Assembly (NCBI RefSeq): GCF_945859685.1
Contig: NC_079147.1
Coordinates: 266,404,572-266,468,571 of the forward strand
Length of the DNA stretch: 64,000 nucleotides
Source: Eupeodes corollae
Taxonomy: Eukaryota > Arthropoda > Insecta > Diptera > Syrphidae
Reading direction: 5' to 3'
Every line of letters begins with the position of its first letter. The first letter of the stretch is position 1. Below are positions 1 to 12,836 of this stretch, piece by piece. A program made the translations under genes and the position numbers. The notes below the pieces were generated by a model, which did not search any database, was not told the DNA's origin, and was given only the letters and a program-made list of their open reading frames with translations.

Positions 1-1270
1 ATGGGATGCGCGGTATGAGAACATTTTCTCCTTTATACTTTGCTTTGATCATAATTGCTTCTATCACGTTGTTAAGTATTTTTTCTTATCGCTAACCGTG
101 TGCCGTTGCAAGGACGCGCTTAGTTGATATTTCGAAAGATTATAACTATTGATCCAAGCCAGGCAAATCCAGTTTAAATATTCGGTTGGATAGTTGACTA
201 TCATCTTGGTTAACATCAACTGATTTATATATCCTCGATTCGCCTTTAATTTGTTCTTGAATTTTGAAATTAATCTAATTTGCATCTATGTTTTTTGCAG
301 CCAATAAAGCTCGTTCGATCAACCAATTATACTTCTGGATACATTTTACAAGTTAATGCAGCCACTCAAAATGTCTATATAGGAAATTTGATATTGCCAA
401 TGTCAATGAGTTTTTTTTAGAATATTTTTCCAGGTTGGTCATTTTCCAACTCGACACGCATATTCTTGCTTAAATGAGGTACATTTTTCATGTTTCCACA
501 AATTGGAGGACTTCAGATATGTATTGATTTCATCAGCTTGCGTTGATCGTGAAATCACAAGTAATCTTTGGCGAAAATCTACTGGTAATAAAATAATTGC
601 ATCACCAAATCTCTTATTATTGCTTCGTAGATGTCTTAAGGTTCTGTCTAAAGCCTCTAAAGATTTTGTATGCAGGTTGGAGTTTTCATTGGTTTTTTAG
701 TGCTGAATGGGCTGTTCGACCACCTTCAAGCAAAGTTGCTACTATTCCCGACGGAGCGAGTGCAATTCCAATTTTATTTTGTGAACGAATTATTGCTAAT
801 ACTAAAGAAATCAAAAAAGTAAAAGTAAGTAATGTTGAAACTATTTATTACTTTCATGAGAGTATCAAATACAAACTTCCGTTGTTCATTCAACAGTAGA
901 AGATTTGTTTGAATTAATTCTTTTAAAGTGTTAAGATCATACAGTTTTTTGCAAAGTAGCTTTTGGTTCAAAGCATCATGTATAACACGATTGGGTGCGG
1001 TCAGGACTAAATGAATTATTAGATTGTTTGACTTATCAAGCACATGTCCTCAATTGAAATCAATGCTTTATTGTAAATTTCTTCACTGATTTGTATAAAT
1101 GGATTACCCATTCTATTCCGTATTTGATACAAAATATCATCACACATATAGAAAAAGAAAAGGGCTGTTTTTATGTTTTTTCCGGAAATTATTCGAATTT
1201 CCGCAGTAAAACCCATCCTTGAACTTCAACGAACATTTAAAAAAGAATTGGACAAATTGGTGCAGACGTT
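1..1270 (-). mobile_element. Helitron Rep/helicase remnant (helicase part), runs off left edge
   Basis: Minus-strand translation, spread over three frames and broken by stops, reads in order like the PIF1-type helicase half of a Helitron protein. ISEEIYN lies near 1090-1060, LNEQRKFVFDTL near 900-857, the block PSGIVATLLEGGRTAHSA at about 770-702, VDFRQRLLVI near 588-560 (the family usually has GDFRQ), and KAKYKGENVLIPR close to the window start. In intact elements this protein unwinds DNA and drives rolling-circle transposition. The Walker A loop (usually GGTGKT) should fall at about 775-840; it is not readable there, so the copy is dead. The Rep nuclease part and element ends are not visible; the C-terminal part continues left of the window. 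Confidence 0.82.
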
Positions 1271-1380
1271 GTTGAGTTTTGCGCTTACCAACACATTTTG
1301 CGATTTATTTTTATATTATAGATATATGTATATTACTTAAAACTCGAAAAGCTTTTAGTACTAATTCTTGTTGCTTTTAG

Positions 1381-1890
1381 TCAATTCTGGAGTATTGCAT
1401 CATAGTCTGGAATCCTTATTATAATAATTGAAGGGATAGAACCGAGAGAGTTCAAAATAAATTAATTGGTTAAAATGGAGGGTTCCAAGACCGGTCTTTA
1501 ATATTCGGTGTTTACTGTTTGGAATAAAATCCCTTCAAGATCGTAGAGTATATTTTTCAATTAGGTTTATTAGGGACATCATAACTTATCATATTAGTTG
1601 TATTCCGCTACTGTCATTATTAACTGGAGTAAATACTCCATCTAGAAGACCACGTTGACGATTTTTAATTTATGAACCGTTTAATAGAAGCAAATATGGT
1701 CGAAATCAAACTATTTCCCGTTGCATAAGGTAGACACATTTAATTTGTAGTACCATTAATTTTTTTCCTAATTGCTTAAGAGACATTTTAAAATCATTTG
1801 TATTAAATAATATTTTTAATACATTTTTCTTAATTGTAATCATATATTTTGTTTTTAAGACAATTTAAAATATACCTACTATTTTTATAC
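1381..1890 (+). mobile_element. LINE 3' end (end of RT ORF), degenerate
   Basis: Plus-strand frames give LEYCIIVWNPYY at about 1390, then RRVYFSIRFIRDI and a C-terminal PSRR...YEPFNRSKYGRNQ stretch up to about 1725. This order is typical of the region after the reverse-transcriptase palm in Jockey/CR1-group LINEs. Stops and frame changes show that it is inactive. The copy is 5' truncated; the palm with its catalytic aspartates is absent. An AT-rich tail to about 1890 is probably the 3' UTR. It resembles the LINE copies at 2830-3728 and 27575-29275 in this window. Confidence 0.75.
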
Positions 1891-2215
1891 TTAAGCAGTC
1901 TTATTTAATAGAATTCGCTAAACAGATTAATAGTTATACAGTACATAAGGATTTATATAGGCTCTATGTAACGTTGCAAAAATTCCCATTTATACAAAAA
2001 TTTGCTATCCATTTTAGTTACACAATGCTTATCTCAAAAAAGTACCAAAATTGAGAAATTTTTTTCCATTTATTTGTCTATCAAATCAGATGTTTGTCAT
2101 AACAAATAAAATATAACCATTTGTGTTGTGAGTAGAAGAAGAGCCTATAAAATCATCTTTCCACAGCGTTACGAGTTGCTGATGTATGATATCTGTTCGA
2201 TGATTCTAAACGGGG

Positions 2216-2648
2216 TTAATATCCTCTATTAGTACAAGGGTACCCATCATCGCCAAGCAAACGACCGTTTAACTCCCCATCATCAAATCTTTGTTTAATT
2301 CTGCTATCCCGAATAATTCGTGATTCATGAGTGCTGCCTCTCCAGCGGCAAACAATGTCATTCATTATTAGGGATGCGTTGCATACTACTTGGGTATTCA
2401 GCAAGTTGTACCATTTTCTGTTTATATAGTATTGTCCTGGTGAGCTATCTACTTTTGTGATTCTTATGTGAGTACAGCCAATGGCCCCAACCAGCTTCCG
2501 TATTTGAGAGAACTTGTTCATAGTTCTTAGTTGGTCTGAAAAAGAAGAAATAAGGTTTTTTAATGAACAAATGTCTTTTGGTATCTAATGTGCTTGTTAC
2601 TCGCCTACAAATTTGGCAAAGCTTTGGTTGGCTAAATCCGAGCTCCAT
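2216..2648 (-). mobile_element. PIF/Harbinger transposase fragment
   Basis: The minus strand encodes GFSQPKLCQICRRVTSTLD at about 2640-2580, like the helix region of HARBI1-type transposases. After a frame change near 2560-2520 it reads LVGAIGCTHIRI, then RWRGSTHESRI and LNGRLLGDDGYPC. These match the first-Asp (DGTH-like; here GCTH, so the Asp is replaced) and second-Asp (GDxGYP) surroundings of the DDE_Tnp_4 nuclease. The function in active copies is cut-and-paste transposition. The frame break falls on a pyrimidine-rich tract ending in cag, which looks like a splice acceptor, so a small intron or a simple frameshift are both possible. The third catalytic residue and the terminal inverted repeats were not found. 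Confidence 0.8.
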
Positions 2649-2829
2649 CGTCTTGAATCTATTAACAAATCATAAAAGGTACAAATTAGTTAGTGTGAAC
2701 ATTTAGTACAAACTTGACTTGTTCTGTCCCCAATATCTTATTGCAGCCATTACTTAGATATCTATGGGGATGTGGCCTCCTCTATTGTCGATTCTGAAAT
2801 CTTAACGGATAATACCAATTATTGGAATG

Positions 2830-3728
2830 ATATTCTCTTTCGAAAATCTATATTTTGTTTCATAGGTTTTGTTTTAGGTGTTCCCGAAGGTAGCCATTTG
2901 GGACCACCATTATTTGACTTGTTTATTAATGATTTTCCATCAGTTTTACCAACAGCCAATTGCTTAATATTTGCAGATGATATCAAAATTTTTAAAGTTA
3001 CAAAAATATACAATGATTGTGTTGCATTTCAACAAGACATTTTAAAAAACCCATAATTTGTGATTATTTTCTCAAAGGAATCAAACTATGAAGAGTTTAC
3101 GAGATTAAAGTCCTAATCGTAGTATTTGATGGGAAACTTTACTTTTTTCACATGTCTCCTATATTGTTAAAAAAGCTAAATTCTATGGAATTTTTCTGAA
3201 TTTAAGGACCCATACACAATGAAAGCTATTTTTTCACTTGTTAGACCATAACTGGAGTATTCATCTGCCATTTGGAATCCTGATACTAAAAAGCTGATAA
3301 CAAGAATTAAAAATATCCAAAAGAATTTCTTGAGATTTGCTTTAAGAAAATTTTAGTTTAAATGCTTACTCAAATCTTGATTTTAAATCTAGATGCCTTT
3401 TGTTATTGATGCAAACTCTTGAATTAAGGCGTAAAATATTTAGTGTTATGTTTATTCGTGATATTCTTTCAAATGACATTGATTACTGGTTTTTGCTTTT
3501 TTTAAATAATATTTATGAACCTAGTCGATCTTTAAGAACGAGAAATTTCATATCATAACATTATTATTACTACATTATTAACATTATTGCATAATTACTT
3601 TCTCTTAATTATTCATATTTATATAAATTATTATATTAATTAATATTTTATAATAACAACGAAATTGTATATATTTTTTAAGCAAATCTGTGGATTAAGT
3701 ATCGTAGATTGAAATAAATAAATAAAAA
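2830..3728 (+). mobile_element. LINE RT C-terminal half with 3' tail
   Basis: A 5'-truncated LINE. GVPEGSHLGPPLFDLFIND (about 2877-2935) and LIFADDIKIF (about 2963-2992) are RT palm motifs, and the catalytic FADD is intact. Downstream, past stops, come DPYTMKAIFSLVRP, LEYSSAIWNPDTKK, IQKNFLRFALR and then LELRRKIFSVMFIRDILSND, ending near SRSLRTRN at about 3545. The 3' end is an AT-rich UTR with a taaataaataaa tail near 3715-3728. The order and motifs match the L1-like copies at 1381 and 27575 in this window (Jockey/CR1 group by motif style). Several stops make it a pseudogene. Confidence 0.85.
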
Positions 3729-6440
3729 AGTTGAGAAATACTTTTGATCCCGTTGCAATTTTCTATTTTAAGGTAAATAAAAAACAACTTTTTAAAGTGG
3801 AAGCATTATTAATATTCCCGATTTCTTCTATTTTAATTTGGTATATGAAACCGTATCGTTTTTTGTGAATAAATAACAAAAATATGTCGATTAATAATTT
3901 GATGGAATATAAATTGATTTAGAATGTTATACAAGTATTTTATATGTAATTCAAGTTTTATGTGGGATTTAGCTTGTTTTGAACAAATTTAGTACCATTC
4001 TACATTAAGAAATTTTTTAAGTCTATATACACATAAAGTCTATAGACACATACGTGCATATTCATTTTAAACACACATTATTCCAAATAAATATATTTAT
4101 GGATTGTTAAAGTATCAGATAAAAAAGATAAAGATGTCATACAAATGTTATATTTTAAACCAATTTAAGCCTAAGAATTTAAAGTTGTTGCTTTTATATC
4201 TCAGAATAGTAAATGAAAATAATTCGTCTTGCTAAAAACTACACTAAGAATAATATGTACGGCTACCGACTTGTATGTTGACAACAATTGATGTTCAACT
4301 GTTTTGCCAAATAAACATCTTGCGTTAAACAGAAACTACGTTACATAAGATAATTTGTCTTTATCAAATTTATACAAAATATTAAATCTAGCTCCTATCA
4401 TAGCATAAGTTTGATACATTTGAAACAAATATTTCTTTGTTCTCTCTGATGCTATAAATGCAGATTTTCATCGCTTATAAAACAATTTTGTTTTTTAAAG
4501 TCAATTACTGTCCCACACCCATTATCTTAACTGCAATGGCATGTGCTGCTGTCAAATCGAGTATGAGACATTTATATATTTCAATTTTAAAAATGGAAAA
4601 AAGTTATAACACAATTTTGTACAAACATTCCATCACATGAATCCATTTCGCTTGATTTTTTTGCAATACATTTTATAGAAATCAAAAATATAAATATCGC
4701 CCTTAATGTTTCATTGTCTCGTTTAATATTGAGAAAACATTTCTTCCGAAAGTAAGTATAGCTTCAAGAAAAAACGAAGAAACTGACAGATCTTATTTAA
4801 AAATGTAAATCAGGTAAAATCATCATTATAAAAGCACGTTCAACAAAAAGTAGACATAATTTTATTTGTATTATTTTTATTCATGTCTCCATAAGCACGA
4901 GCCGAAAGCCATTTACAGCAACCGGTACGTACGTGTGCTATTGTAAAATAAAACTCATGCAAAATAAGAAAGGAATATTTCAACAAAATAAAATTGCAAA
5001 AAAAAACTATATAAAAATTATTATCCGCAGATAAATGACAGATTTTAATCGCGCCGACTTGTATCCATTTGTGGTTGACACATTGTAATTTATTTTTTGA
5101 TTTGTCACCGATCGTATTATTTTGTGAACAATCTGGGACGAAAAAATAAATTACAAAAAAATTAAAATTGCGATTTAATTTTTTTTTATTTTCAATGCAT
5201 TCATTTTTTAGTAGTTCCGCAACCTGTACTGGTTACCACAAAATATTGAACAAACAGTATTAACAAAAATGATTACGGTAGGTCAATCTTAAAGATGTTA
5301 TGTGTATATACATTGATCGCTACTTTGTGTTGATCACTAGCTATGAGAGATGTAAATAACAAATACAAACTGAACTGGTTAACGCCCTAAATCTGCAAAA
5401 GCCTATGTACAAGTCTCTTATATCGATTGAATCTCTTTAATATATGCAAGATAAACATGCACTCTTAACTAAAATTAAGAGAGAGAGAATATTCTCTTTC
5501 AATATTCTGTTGAAAGAGCACCGTCAAACAATAAATAGTTATATGAAACGAAAGAGCTGAGCAACGAACTCGATTTTATTATAATATCGAATTATCATGT
5601 TTGTTGTTTAATAAATGTGAAATCTTTAAAGATCGATAGCTTATATGTTTCAATACATCAAGAAACTAACTCATAAATGGTGTCCTAGATTAGCTGATAG
5701 GCCATAGAATTCCGACCAAGCGGCAATTGTTAGAAACGATTGATTAACTCCTCCCATTTTTTTCAACCTAAATCTGCTCTGGATTGGTCAGTTAAATAAG
5801 AACACTATATATACTTATCTACCCCCACTCATTCCATATGTATTCGAAGCAACTGGAGATATGTAACAGTTGCAACCAAATCAATCAGGCCAATGAGATA
5901 CCTCTACTTCGTTAGTCTCGGTTCAGTTGCTTCATTGTGCAAGTATATAACTCGCAGATACAAAAATAGATACAAAACTGAAAATTGATCTTTTTGTCTG
6001 CAAAGATCTCACTTAATTCTCTTACTCTTAGTGTTGAGCTTGCTGGATTTTCAGCTCTCTTCGCTCTGGGAATAAAATGAGCAAATATATATCGTTTGAA
6101 TGAACGAACAAAACAAAATTATTGCTGTTTTGTGGATTTTTTGCGTCGTCTTTGTCGTTGTCGTCGTCGTCTGCATAAGGTTGTGTTATTGTTTAATACA
6201 CCACCGATGCCAGTTAGCCAGTACCGTTTTATAGAGACCATCTTCCTTGGGTGGTGGTATTGGTTGCGGGTATTTGGATTTGCCTGCTGTGTGCTTTACG
6301 ATTGATTGTTAAACTGGTTCCATAGGATTTGTTTGCATGGCAAACGGTTCAGTTGCTTGTGGTACGCGTTTCTTGTGGGCACGGTATTTTCTGTTCGTAT
6401 CCGTTTTGTGTGTACTTTTCTTAAGAGATTCTTCGCAAGG
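3729..6440. other. AT-rich DNA without recognisable gene
   Basis: No coding motif, SINE, LINE or RNA gene was recognised on either strand. Open frames are short and of chance type. A purine/pyrimidine-rich patch with a small hairpin lies near 5480-5520. It may be intergenic or intronic. Confidence 0.5.
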
Positions 6441-6445
6441 TAAAC

Positions 6446-6478
6446 AAGCAGTAGCAGCAACAGCAGCAGCAGCAAAAA
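6446..6478. repeat. CAG/CAA trinucleotide tract
   Basis: An imperfect run of cag and caa triplets (agcagtagcagcaacagcag...). Such tracts are common in dipteran untranslated and coding DNA. No convincing coding frame surrounds it. Confidence 0.7.
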
Positions 6479-7139
6479 CCTAAATCCGTCGTAGTTTTTT
6501 TTCCCTGGTTTTTGAGTTTTTGTTTGTCGTGTCGTCGTTATATTTTGGGCTGTCATATTTTTTAAATCAGATTTTTTTGTCTCTTGACACGACGACGATT
6601 CAGTGTCACAACAGCAAGTCGGAAATCAGCTTCAGTATTTTTTTTTGACCGATGTTAATTACTGTCACAGTGATTGTCACATAAGATTGTTTATCTTTCT
6701 TTCAATATTACGGGTGCTGGTGCTTTATTGTGTAGCTGGACCCATTGTTATGTCAACAGAGATATAGCTTGACGTCTTTGTGTTAGATTTGAATAAATTA
6801 GAACTTTTTTTTGGTGTGTTTGAAACTTTAATACAATAAAACGAAAAAATAAAAATAAAAGAACTAAAATGTACTCATTTTGCGTCATTGAAATCCATAA
6901 TGAGAGCTAGTGATGATGAGTGCTTGCTTACTTTACGCTCAGTGCTCTTTTTCTCATCTTTCTATTGCTGCTTTAACCACAATGATGATATACCATCACT
7001 GTACCAATGAAGTCTAGTGTTCGCCCCATAAAGGTGTGGTCTACTAAGTGATGTGCTATTGCACTGTACTGTTGCTGTAGATATTCGTGTGCGCTTAAGA
7101 TGCTATGATGATGCTAAATGCGATGTGATCTCGTCTGGT

Positions 7140-7576
7140 CAGATATATCGTTCAATCTGAGATACATTGGAGGATTAGTATATGTACACCTGTTCTAAGT
7201 GATAGACGTTTTGTTTTTGTTGCAAATTAAAAATCGCAAATTACATTCGAATCGGTGCAAAATTTAGCACAATTTTATTTCGCGAAAAACGAAACTTTTA
7301 AGACAAACAAAATTGAAATGATCATAGTGCAAATTCCTTGTGCAAAAATATAGCAAAAGAAAATGTTCACAGAGATGCTCAAAAGTGATTGAATTTATGC
7401 AAAATTAAAATGCAAATAATTTCGTAAAACAAAACAAAAAAAGAAGAAATTCTAATGACATTAATTGCTGCCTTAAAGCAGCATTAATGCATAAACGGAT
7501 TACATCGGCGCACGTATTTCTGAACGGTTATAATTGGAAATCATAAAATTCTACACTAGTATATACTAACTGACAG
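7140..7576 (+). other. Possible non-coding first exon (5' UTR) ending in a strong splice donor
   Basis: The segment has the A-rich, gtgcaaa/aaaacgaaac-rich composition seen in many fly 5' UTRs. It ends in tgacag|gtgagtacc, a near-perfect splice donor, with the last exon base at 7576. A tcagat motif near 7139 could act as an initiator, but no TATA box stands out. The segment has no long open frame. No matching acceptor exon could be tied to it within the window. This is a composition-and-signal guess only; an ordinary AT-rich sequence with a chance donor is the alternative. Confidence 0.25.
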
Positions 7577-10500
7577 GTGAGTACCTTACATGCTTAAGGC
7601 GTACAAAAAAAAACATACAACATTTTAATAAAAAAGATCCTTTCGTATGCAGGTTTGTCTTAACGAACCTAATTGGTGATCGTAAAACAAAAGAGTTGAC
7701 GTAAGAACTAGTTTTACTTTTTTATTGTACCTAAAAGAAAAATTGCAACTGCAACTATGTATAAAGTGCAAACCTATATACCTTTGGTCAACTATGAAAG
7801 AATATGAAAGTTAAAATTTTATGAAACGAGATTGATTTATGATGTTGATTTTAATGAAATGAAAATATGAAGTTGGTTGCATTGGTGGTTGCAAAAATTA
7901 TGCTAGCTAATTATGATTGTGTATGATTTTAACCATCCCTTTTGCATAAATTTGTCTCTTAACACTTTCGAAGATTTTTGGGAGGAAAAACCCCAACTTT
8001 AATATTATTCAGCAGAAGGTTATGTATATCGTTCATGTAATTATTTTTAATCAAGCCACAAAATTATAATCACTTTGTATTTGTATTTGTTTAAATTGAG
8101 AACTAATTATTAAAAATTGTATGTTAATCTCATTTAATTTGTATATTTTATTTATATTTTGATCTATGACATTTAAAGGGAGATAAATATTGATTTTTAT
8201 TTTTTTTGTTTCAACAGTTATTTAATTGGTAGAAACCCAAAGACCACACATTAATACAAATTTTATGCAAACAAAAAACTTCAAGAAAGTTTGATGGCAT
8301 ATTGTATATAAAACATATCAAAAGTGTTAATCTTCTTTATGATATTGTTTTTATCTTGTCTAAGATATTAATTTTTTATTTAGGCTATAAACTCTTAAAC
8401 CTCTGCAAAGTCGTTTAATAATTTGGTATACAGTAGTTTTCCACAGCTAAATGTGTATGTCATACATCTACCGTTATAAAATATGGATTTGTTGATAGAA
8501 ACAAATACGATTTTGCAAGCGTTCCTGATATTAAAGAACACTTATACTTCCTCAAAGGTCTGATAGGATATATTTAATATCAGTATAAGAGACAAAATTG
8601 GTCGTTTCAATTAATTGAACCTGATAAACCCAAGTCTGTTAGTTTTAGACCTCAACCCTTAACACACTTCATTGGACCTTAGCTTTAATTTACAAAAGTA
8701 GGCATACAAAAACACACCTATATTTAAGCAAATTATCAACAACAGTGACCAAAGTGTATACGCAAACTTTTATTAGCGAAAGTTAAATTTGTATCTTAAC
8801 AAGACTTGGTAAAGAAAAGTTAAATATAATGTTAAGATACTTCAGCTTATGAGCTTATCATTTAAATACACTATAACTTAATAATTTATTCAATTTTTGA
8901 ATGTTAAATTACTTTGCCCTACAGGCCATATATTAATTTGTTAATCTTTATTTTCATAATCTCTTTTATGATAATCGTATTTAAGATATACTCAAAGTTA
9001 ATATATCATGGCCTTTATAATAAAATATAAATAGAAACAAAAACAAAAATATTCAAGGATTTATTTCTTTAAATTTATAAATATTTAAACCATTTTTGAT
9101 GTACTCTTGTCAAAGTCATTAAGCTTGGACTGGAATTGAATCCAATATCTTAGTTTGTAATATGTCCCTCTTTTATACAACAACAAAAATGTAAAAAACA
9201 TTTTACCAACAAAAACTAAATATAAGTGTTCAAAAATTTGCATGTGCACCATTGAAACTTTTGTTTCATCCATTTTTTATATAACAAACCTTTGAGGTTA
9301 ACATTCTTCATCCATTAAATTTTTGTAAACTGTTAACTGTTTGTAAACTGAAAATCATAAACGACCCCTAGTTTTCTACTCTCTGAACTTTCAGTAAGTC
9401 AACCACAAGCACATAGCAGAATTATTGATTATTAATGAAGATAATATTGTTCTTTTTTTCCTAACCAGACGTTCTTCAGTTGTTAATAAGTTATTTTAGA
9501 CAATCATAAGCTACCTATTTATCGGTACATAAATTATTCACAGATTCTTAAGACAATTAACATGATGGTCATGCAACATTCTTTGTTATCACTAAATACC
9601 CGAGACCGAGAGTCTCATCAGATAGCTTTGGAATTTCACGATCAACACAATTTTTTTACTTACTTTTCCTGATGATGGCCTAGAAAAGTGATAACTTTTG
9701 TTACATGTATGTTTAAAAAAGTATAAGTTGTTAGAATGCTTGGTTAGCCAATTAAAGACATTAGACAGATCAAAGATCGAATTAGGAAGTTAAGTTTGAA
9801 CTGAGTAGTTTTATCCTCATAAAACTTTACCATACATATTTATATTAAGGATAAGTATACACCATATAAAAAGAATTGAAATTGGTTCAGTTCTGAACCT
9901 AACCAAACGTTTGATATAAGGACATCTGTCGGATTTAGCAATATTTTCCAATCTTCCAGTAAAGTAATATATTTTCATTTTCATAAAATCGTGTGATCTT
10001 ACATTTTTGTACTCAAAATAGATTCGTGTGACTTATTGCTACAAACTTTTGGTGGTTTGAGACTTTTTAAAACAGCTAGGTACGAGTATTGTTCTTTAAG
10101 ACATCTGATTAACGCTGAAAATTTTATAATTATTGATACGTATTACAATTTTTAGGCGAACCAGTTAACCAGCTATATGTAAAATTGTAAGACTTTAGAT
10201 TAATATCTGAAAGCCGAAAGATCTATCCATAGCCTGTACGACTGTACGTATGTAAAATCTGGTTTAATTCAGACATCCATTTAAGAAACAACATTGGTAC
10301 AAATTTATCAAAAATATTTACTTTGTCGGTATCGAAACTATAATTTGTCTTGTTTACATTAACAACTGATGCAGAAGAGTTTTAAATTTCTTTTGCAACA
10401 ATCAGGGCGAACGCAGATAGGGGTTTTAAGGGTTTACCCACCCTCCACAAAAATTTCAGAATATGTGCAACAATATATTCAGTATCCATTATTGTTCAAA

Positions 10501-11165
10501 AGAAAAAAAAACAGAAATGGTACAAAATTAATTTCCAACTCAAATTCTTGAACTATGTTTAACTAAAAATTTTTATAAATAAATGTCTGTATTTTTTGGT
10601 AAAGAAAGAAAAATATTTTTCTTGTTTTCACTCATCCTAACAATTAAAATGTTTTGTATTTTTATTTTCCAACATTGATGTAGAAGATGAAGGGTTTTTA
10701 ACTTTTTGTATGTAGCTAAGTATAATTATGGACACAGGCATGTTTTTTTTTGCCATGTTATTCTTATGGCTAAAAATGAAAAATTTAGAACAGAAAATGA
10801 CCTGTTTGTACTCGTTTTTGAAACGATCCACTTGTGACATTTTTCAAAAATAAATATCAAAACACTGAAAAATTGTTCTGTTCATTTATGTTAGTTTTAG
10901 CTGTACATGAAAAAAAACTTTCAACTTAACATTTTTCACTTTTTGAATTGTGACACAAGAATATTTTAAAACAAAATTTGCAACCCTGTTTGCCTTGGTC
11001 GCGTTTCTTCCCTATTTTTTAAGAACAAGAATCAAATTAATAATGAAAGTTACGTGATGTCTCCTAAATTCAATATTTTTAAACATCTGACTTCGTTTCT
11101 ACATCTAAACATAATTAAATGTTAGATACAAAACAATATAGGGCATATTCATAGTCATATTTTAA
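7577..11165. other. AT-rich DNA without recognisable gene
   Basis: Nothing recognisable on either strand beyond short chance frames. If the donor at 7576 is real, this stretch would be intron. A short gcgaacgcagatagggg segment near 10405 is similar, inverted, to ctgcgttcgcccctgg near 14165, hinting at an old shared repeat. Confidence 0.45.
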
Positions 11166-11169
11166 AACC

Positions 11170-11459
11170 GAGTCTATTTGAACGTTGTACTTTCATGTTA
11201 AAGGTCTTGGGCTTGATTCCCGCCTATGCCATCTAAAGTTTTTTTCACGGGTATTGCATCTTGCGAGGAATTGACAAATTCTCCAAGAGTGATTCTTGTC
11301 ATGGAAAGTGTTTTCTTAAATTATCCGTTCGGAATCGTCTTAAAACTGTAGGTCCCCTTCATTCCTGACAACAGTACTCGCACACAGGAATAGTTGAGAG
11401 TTGTAAGCCACTAGGCCCTAGTTCTTAACGGACTGTTGCGCCACCCAATTTATTTATTA
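11170..11459 (+). mobile_element. SINE copy 1 (tRNA-derived), degraded head
   Basis: One of about eleven copies or scraps of a roughly 290-bp SINE in this window. This copy has a diverged tRNA-like head (aacgttgtactttcatg...; B-box-like gggcttgattcc), then the shared body: cacgggtattgcatcttgcgag, cctgacaacagtactcgc, gttgagagttgtaagccac, ggactgttgcgccaccc, and a (ttta)n-type tail near 11449-11459. Such elements are transcribed by RNA polymerase III and moved by a partner LINE. Confidence 0.82.
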
Positions 11460-11563
11460 TAATTTGAGCTGGAGTCTACATTTAACATAAAGGTTAGACA
11501 CAGCTGCCATTCATAACGAATTTTTTTTATATGAAATGTTTGACTGTTACCAGTCGAATTTTT

Positions 11564-11990
11564 TGTTCCTGAACACCGATTATTTTTAATAAATATGATT
11601 TAAAATCATGAAAATTAAAATAAAATTAAACCTGCATAGGTGTTCTTATATGCGTGTAAGAACTTATCTAAAAAAGTCCCATAGCAAGGCAATAAAAATA
11701 ACTACAATTTATCTTCTTTGAGGACTTGTTGCAACTATATAATTCACAGTAGCTCTATGTAGCTCGGATTATATGGAGTCTCGATTTATTCGAGAAAATA
11801 TGAGTCATGACAAGGTGTAATGGTCATCTTCTGATGAGCCCAACCATTGCATCGGGGCAAAACGCATATAAGAACACCAATGCTGGTTTATTTTCATTTT
11901 CATGATTTTAAATAAAAATTTCATTTTCATGATCTTAAATCAAATTTATTAAAAATAAAGAATTTGCCACCTCTGTTTAGTTAGGAACAG
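11564..11990. repeat. Foldback (inverted) repeat with ~200-bp spacer
   Basis: The left arm (11564-11654) and right arm (11863-11990) are inverted copies: ggtgttcttatatgcg at the inner left end pairs with cgcatataagaacacc at the inner right. Outside these, aaaatcatgaaaat pairs with attttcatgatttt, tttttaataaat pairs with atttattaaaaa, and gttcct pairs with aggaac. The right arm has about 35 bp extra. The arrangement is a foldback or MITE-like element; no transposase is encoded. The second unit of the neighbouring tandem duplication carries only the right arm. Confidence 0.75.
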
Positions 11991-12836
11991 TTTTAAGGCA
12001 TATTCAACTACAGTTCTGAAAAAAATCACTTAAACCTATACAAAATGGCTTGAAGAGAGAAACTAAATAAATTGGGAAGCCAAAACCTTTGAAACCCTTT
12101 AAACTGTTTTGTTTGCTGTTAGTTGAAACATTTTAGGAAGTCGGGTTGTTGGTTTTAAGACTTGGAAGCACGCAGATATTAGCAAACATTTTATTCAATC
12201 ACAAACTATCCAGCTTTTTTCTCGAATCGATACCTTTCATACAAATCGTCTTCATCTATTTCAAAGGGGTCGAATCGGGTTAAGCAGAACTTTCGTTTTC
12301 TGTTAATTGCATTTAAACATCCAGCAAAATATCAAAATATTGATGCTTAGTCTTTTGACATTAAATTTTTGTTTTAAATTTTCAAATAAAATGTATCGTA
12401 ACTTAATGTTCTCTATCAGTTTGTTATTTTTGACTTTTAATAGATTAAGTAACAGCTTAAACATAGGTTCCGTCGTTTTTATTTTTAGACTCCTAATTAT
12501 CGTTTTAAAATGGGTTGAAATTGTGTATGAATAACATTAACTGAAGTTAAGCTTAGCAGAGACAAAATAAGAACTTATTAAGGAACTATGAATATGACCT
12601 TATGTCTTGAGTCTTCGGTCTATTTTCATGGTGATTTTAAGCGAAACGTACATATTTGACAATTTAAAAATTCAATATTTTTGAACCCTCCCCCTCTGTA
12701 AACTATGAAGGCTTTTGCCTGATTAGTTTTTAGTTTGAACAGTTTGGTGTAAGTATTAAAATTTAATATTTAACTTGGTCAGCAAAACTAGTAGAAGGGT
12801 TCCTCAACAACAATTTTTTAATTAAGTTCTAAGATA
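11723..12836 (+). repeat. Tandem duplication, unit 1 (~1.1 kb)
   Basis: The sequence from gacttgttgcaactatataattcac at 11723 is repeated nearly base for base from 12837, a direct period of 1114 bp. Unit 1 starts inside the spacer of the foldback repeat, so the duplication postdates that element. It encodes nothing recognisable; short open frames are not conserved between the units. Confidence 0.9.

Noticed and set aside
10405..10440. Inverted match to 14150-14175 as an element end
   Set aside because: Only a short match; flanks do not align by eye.
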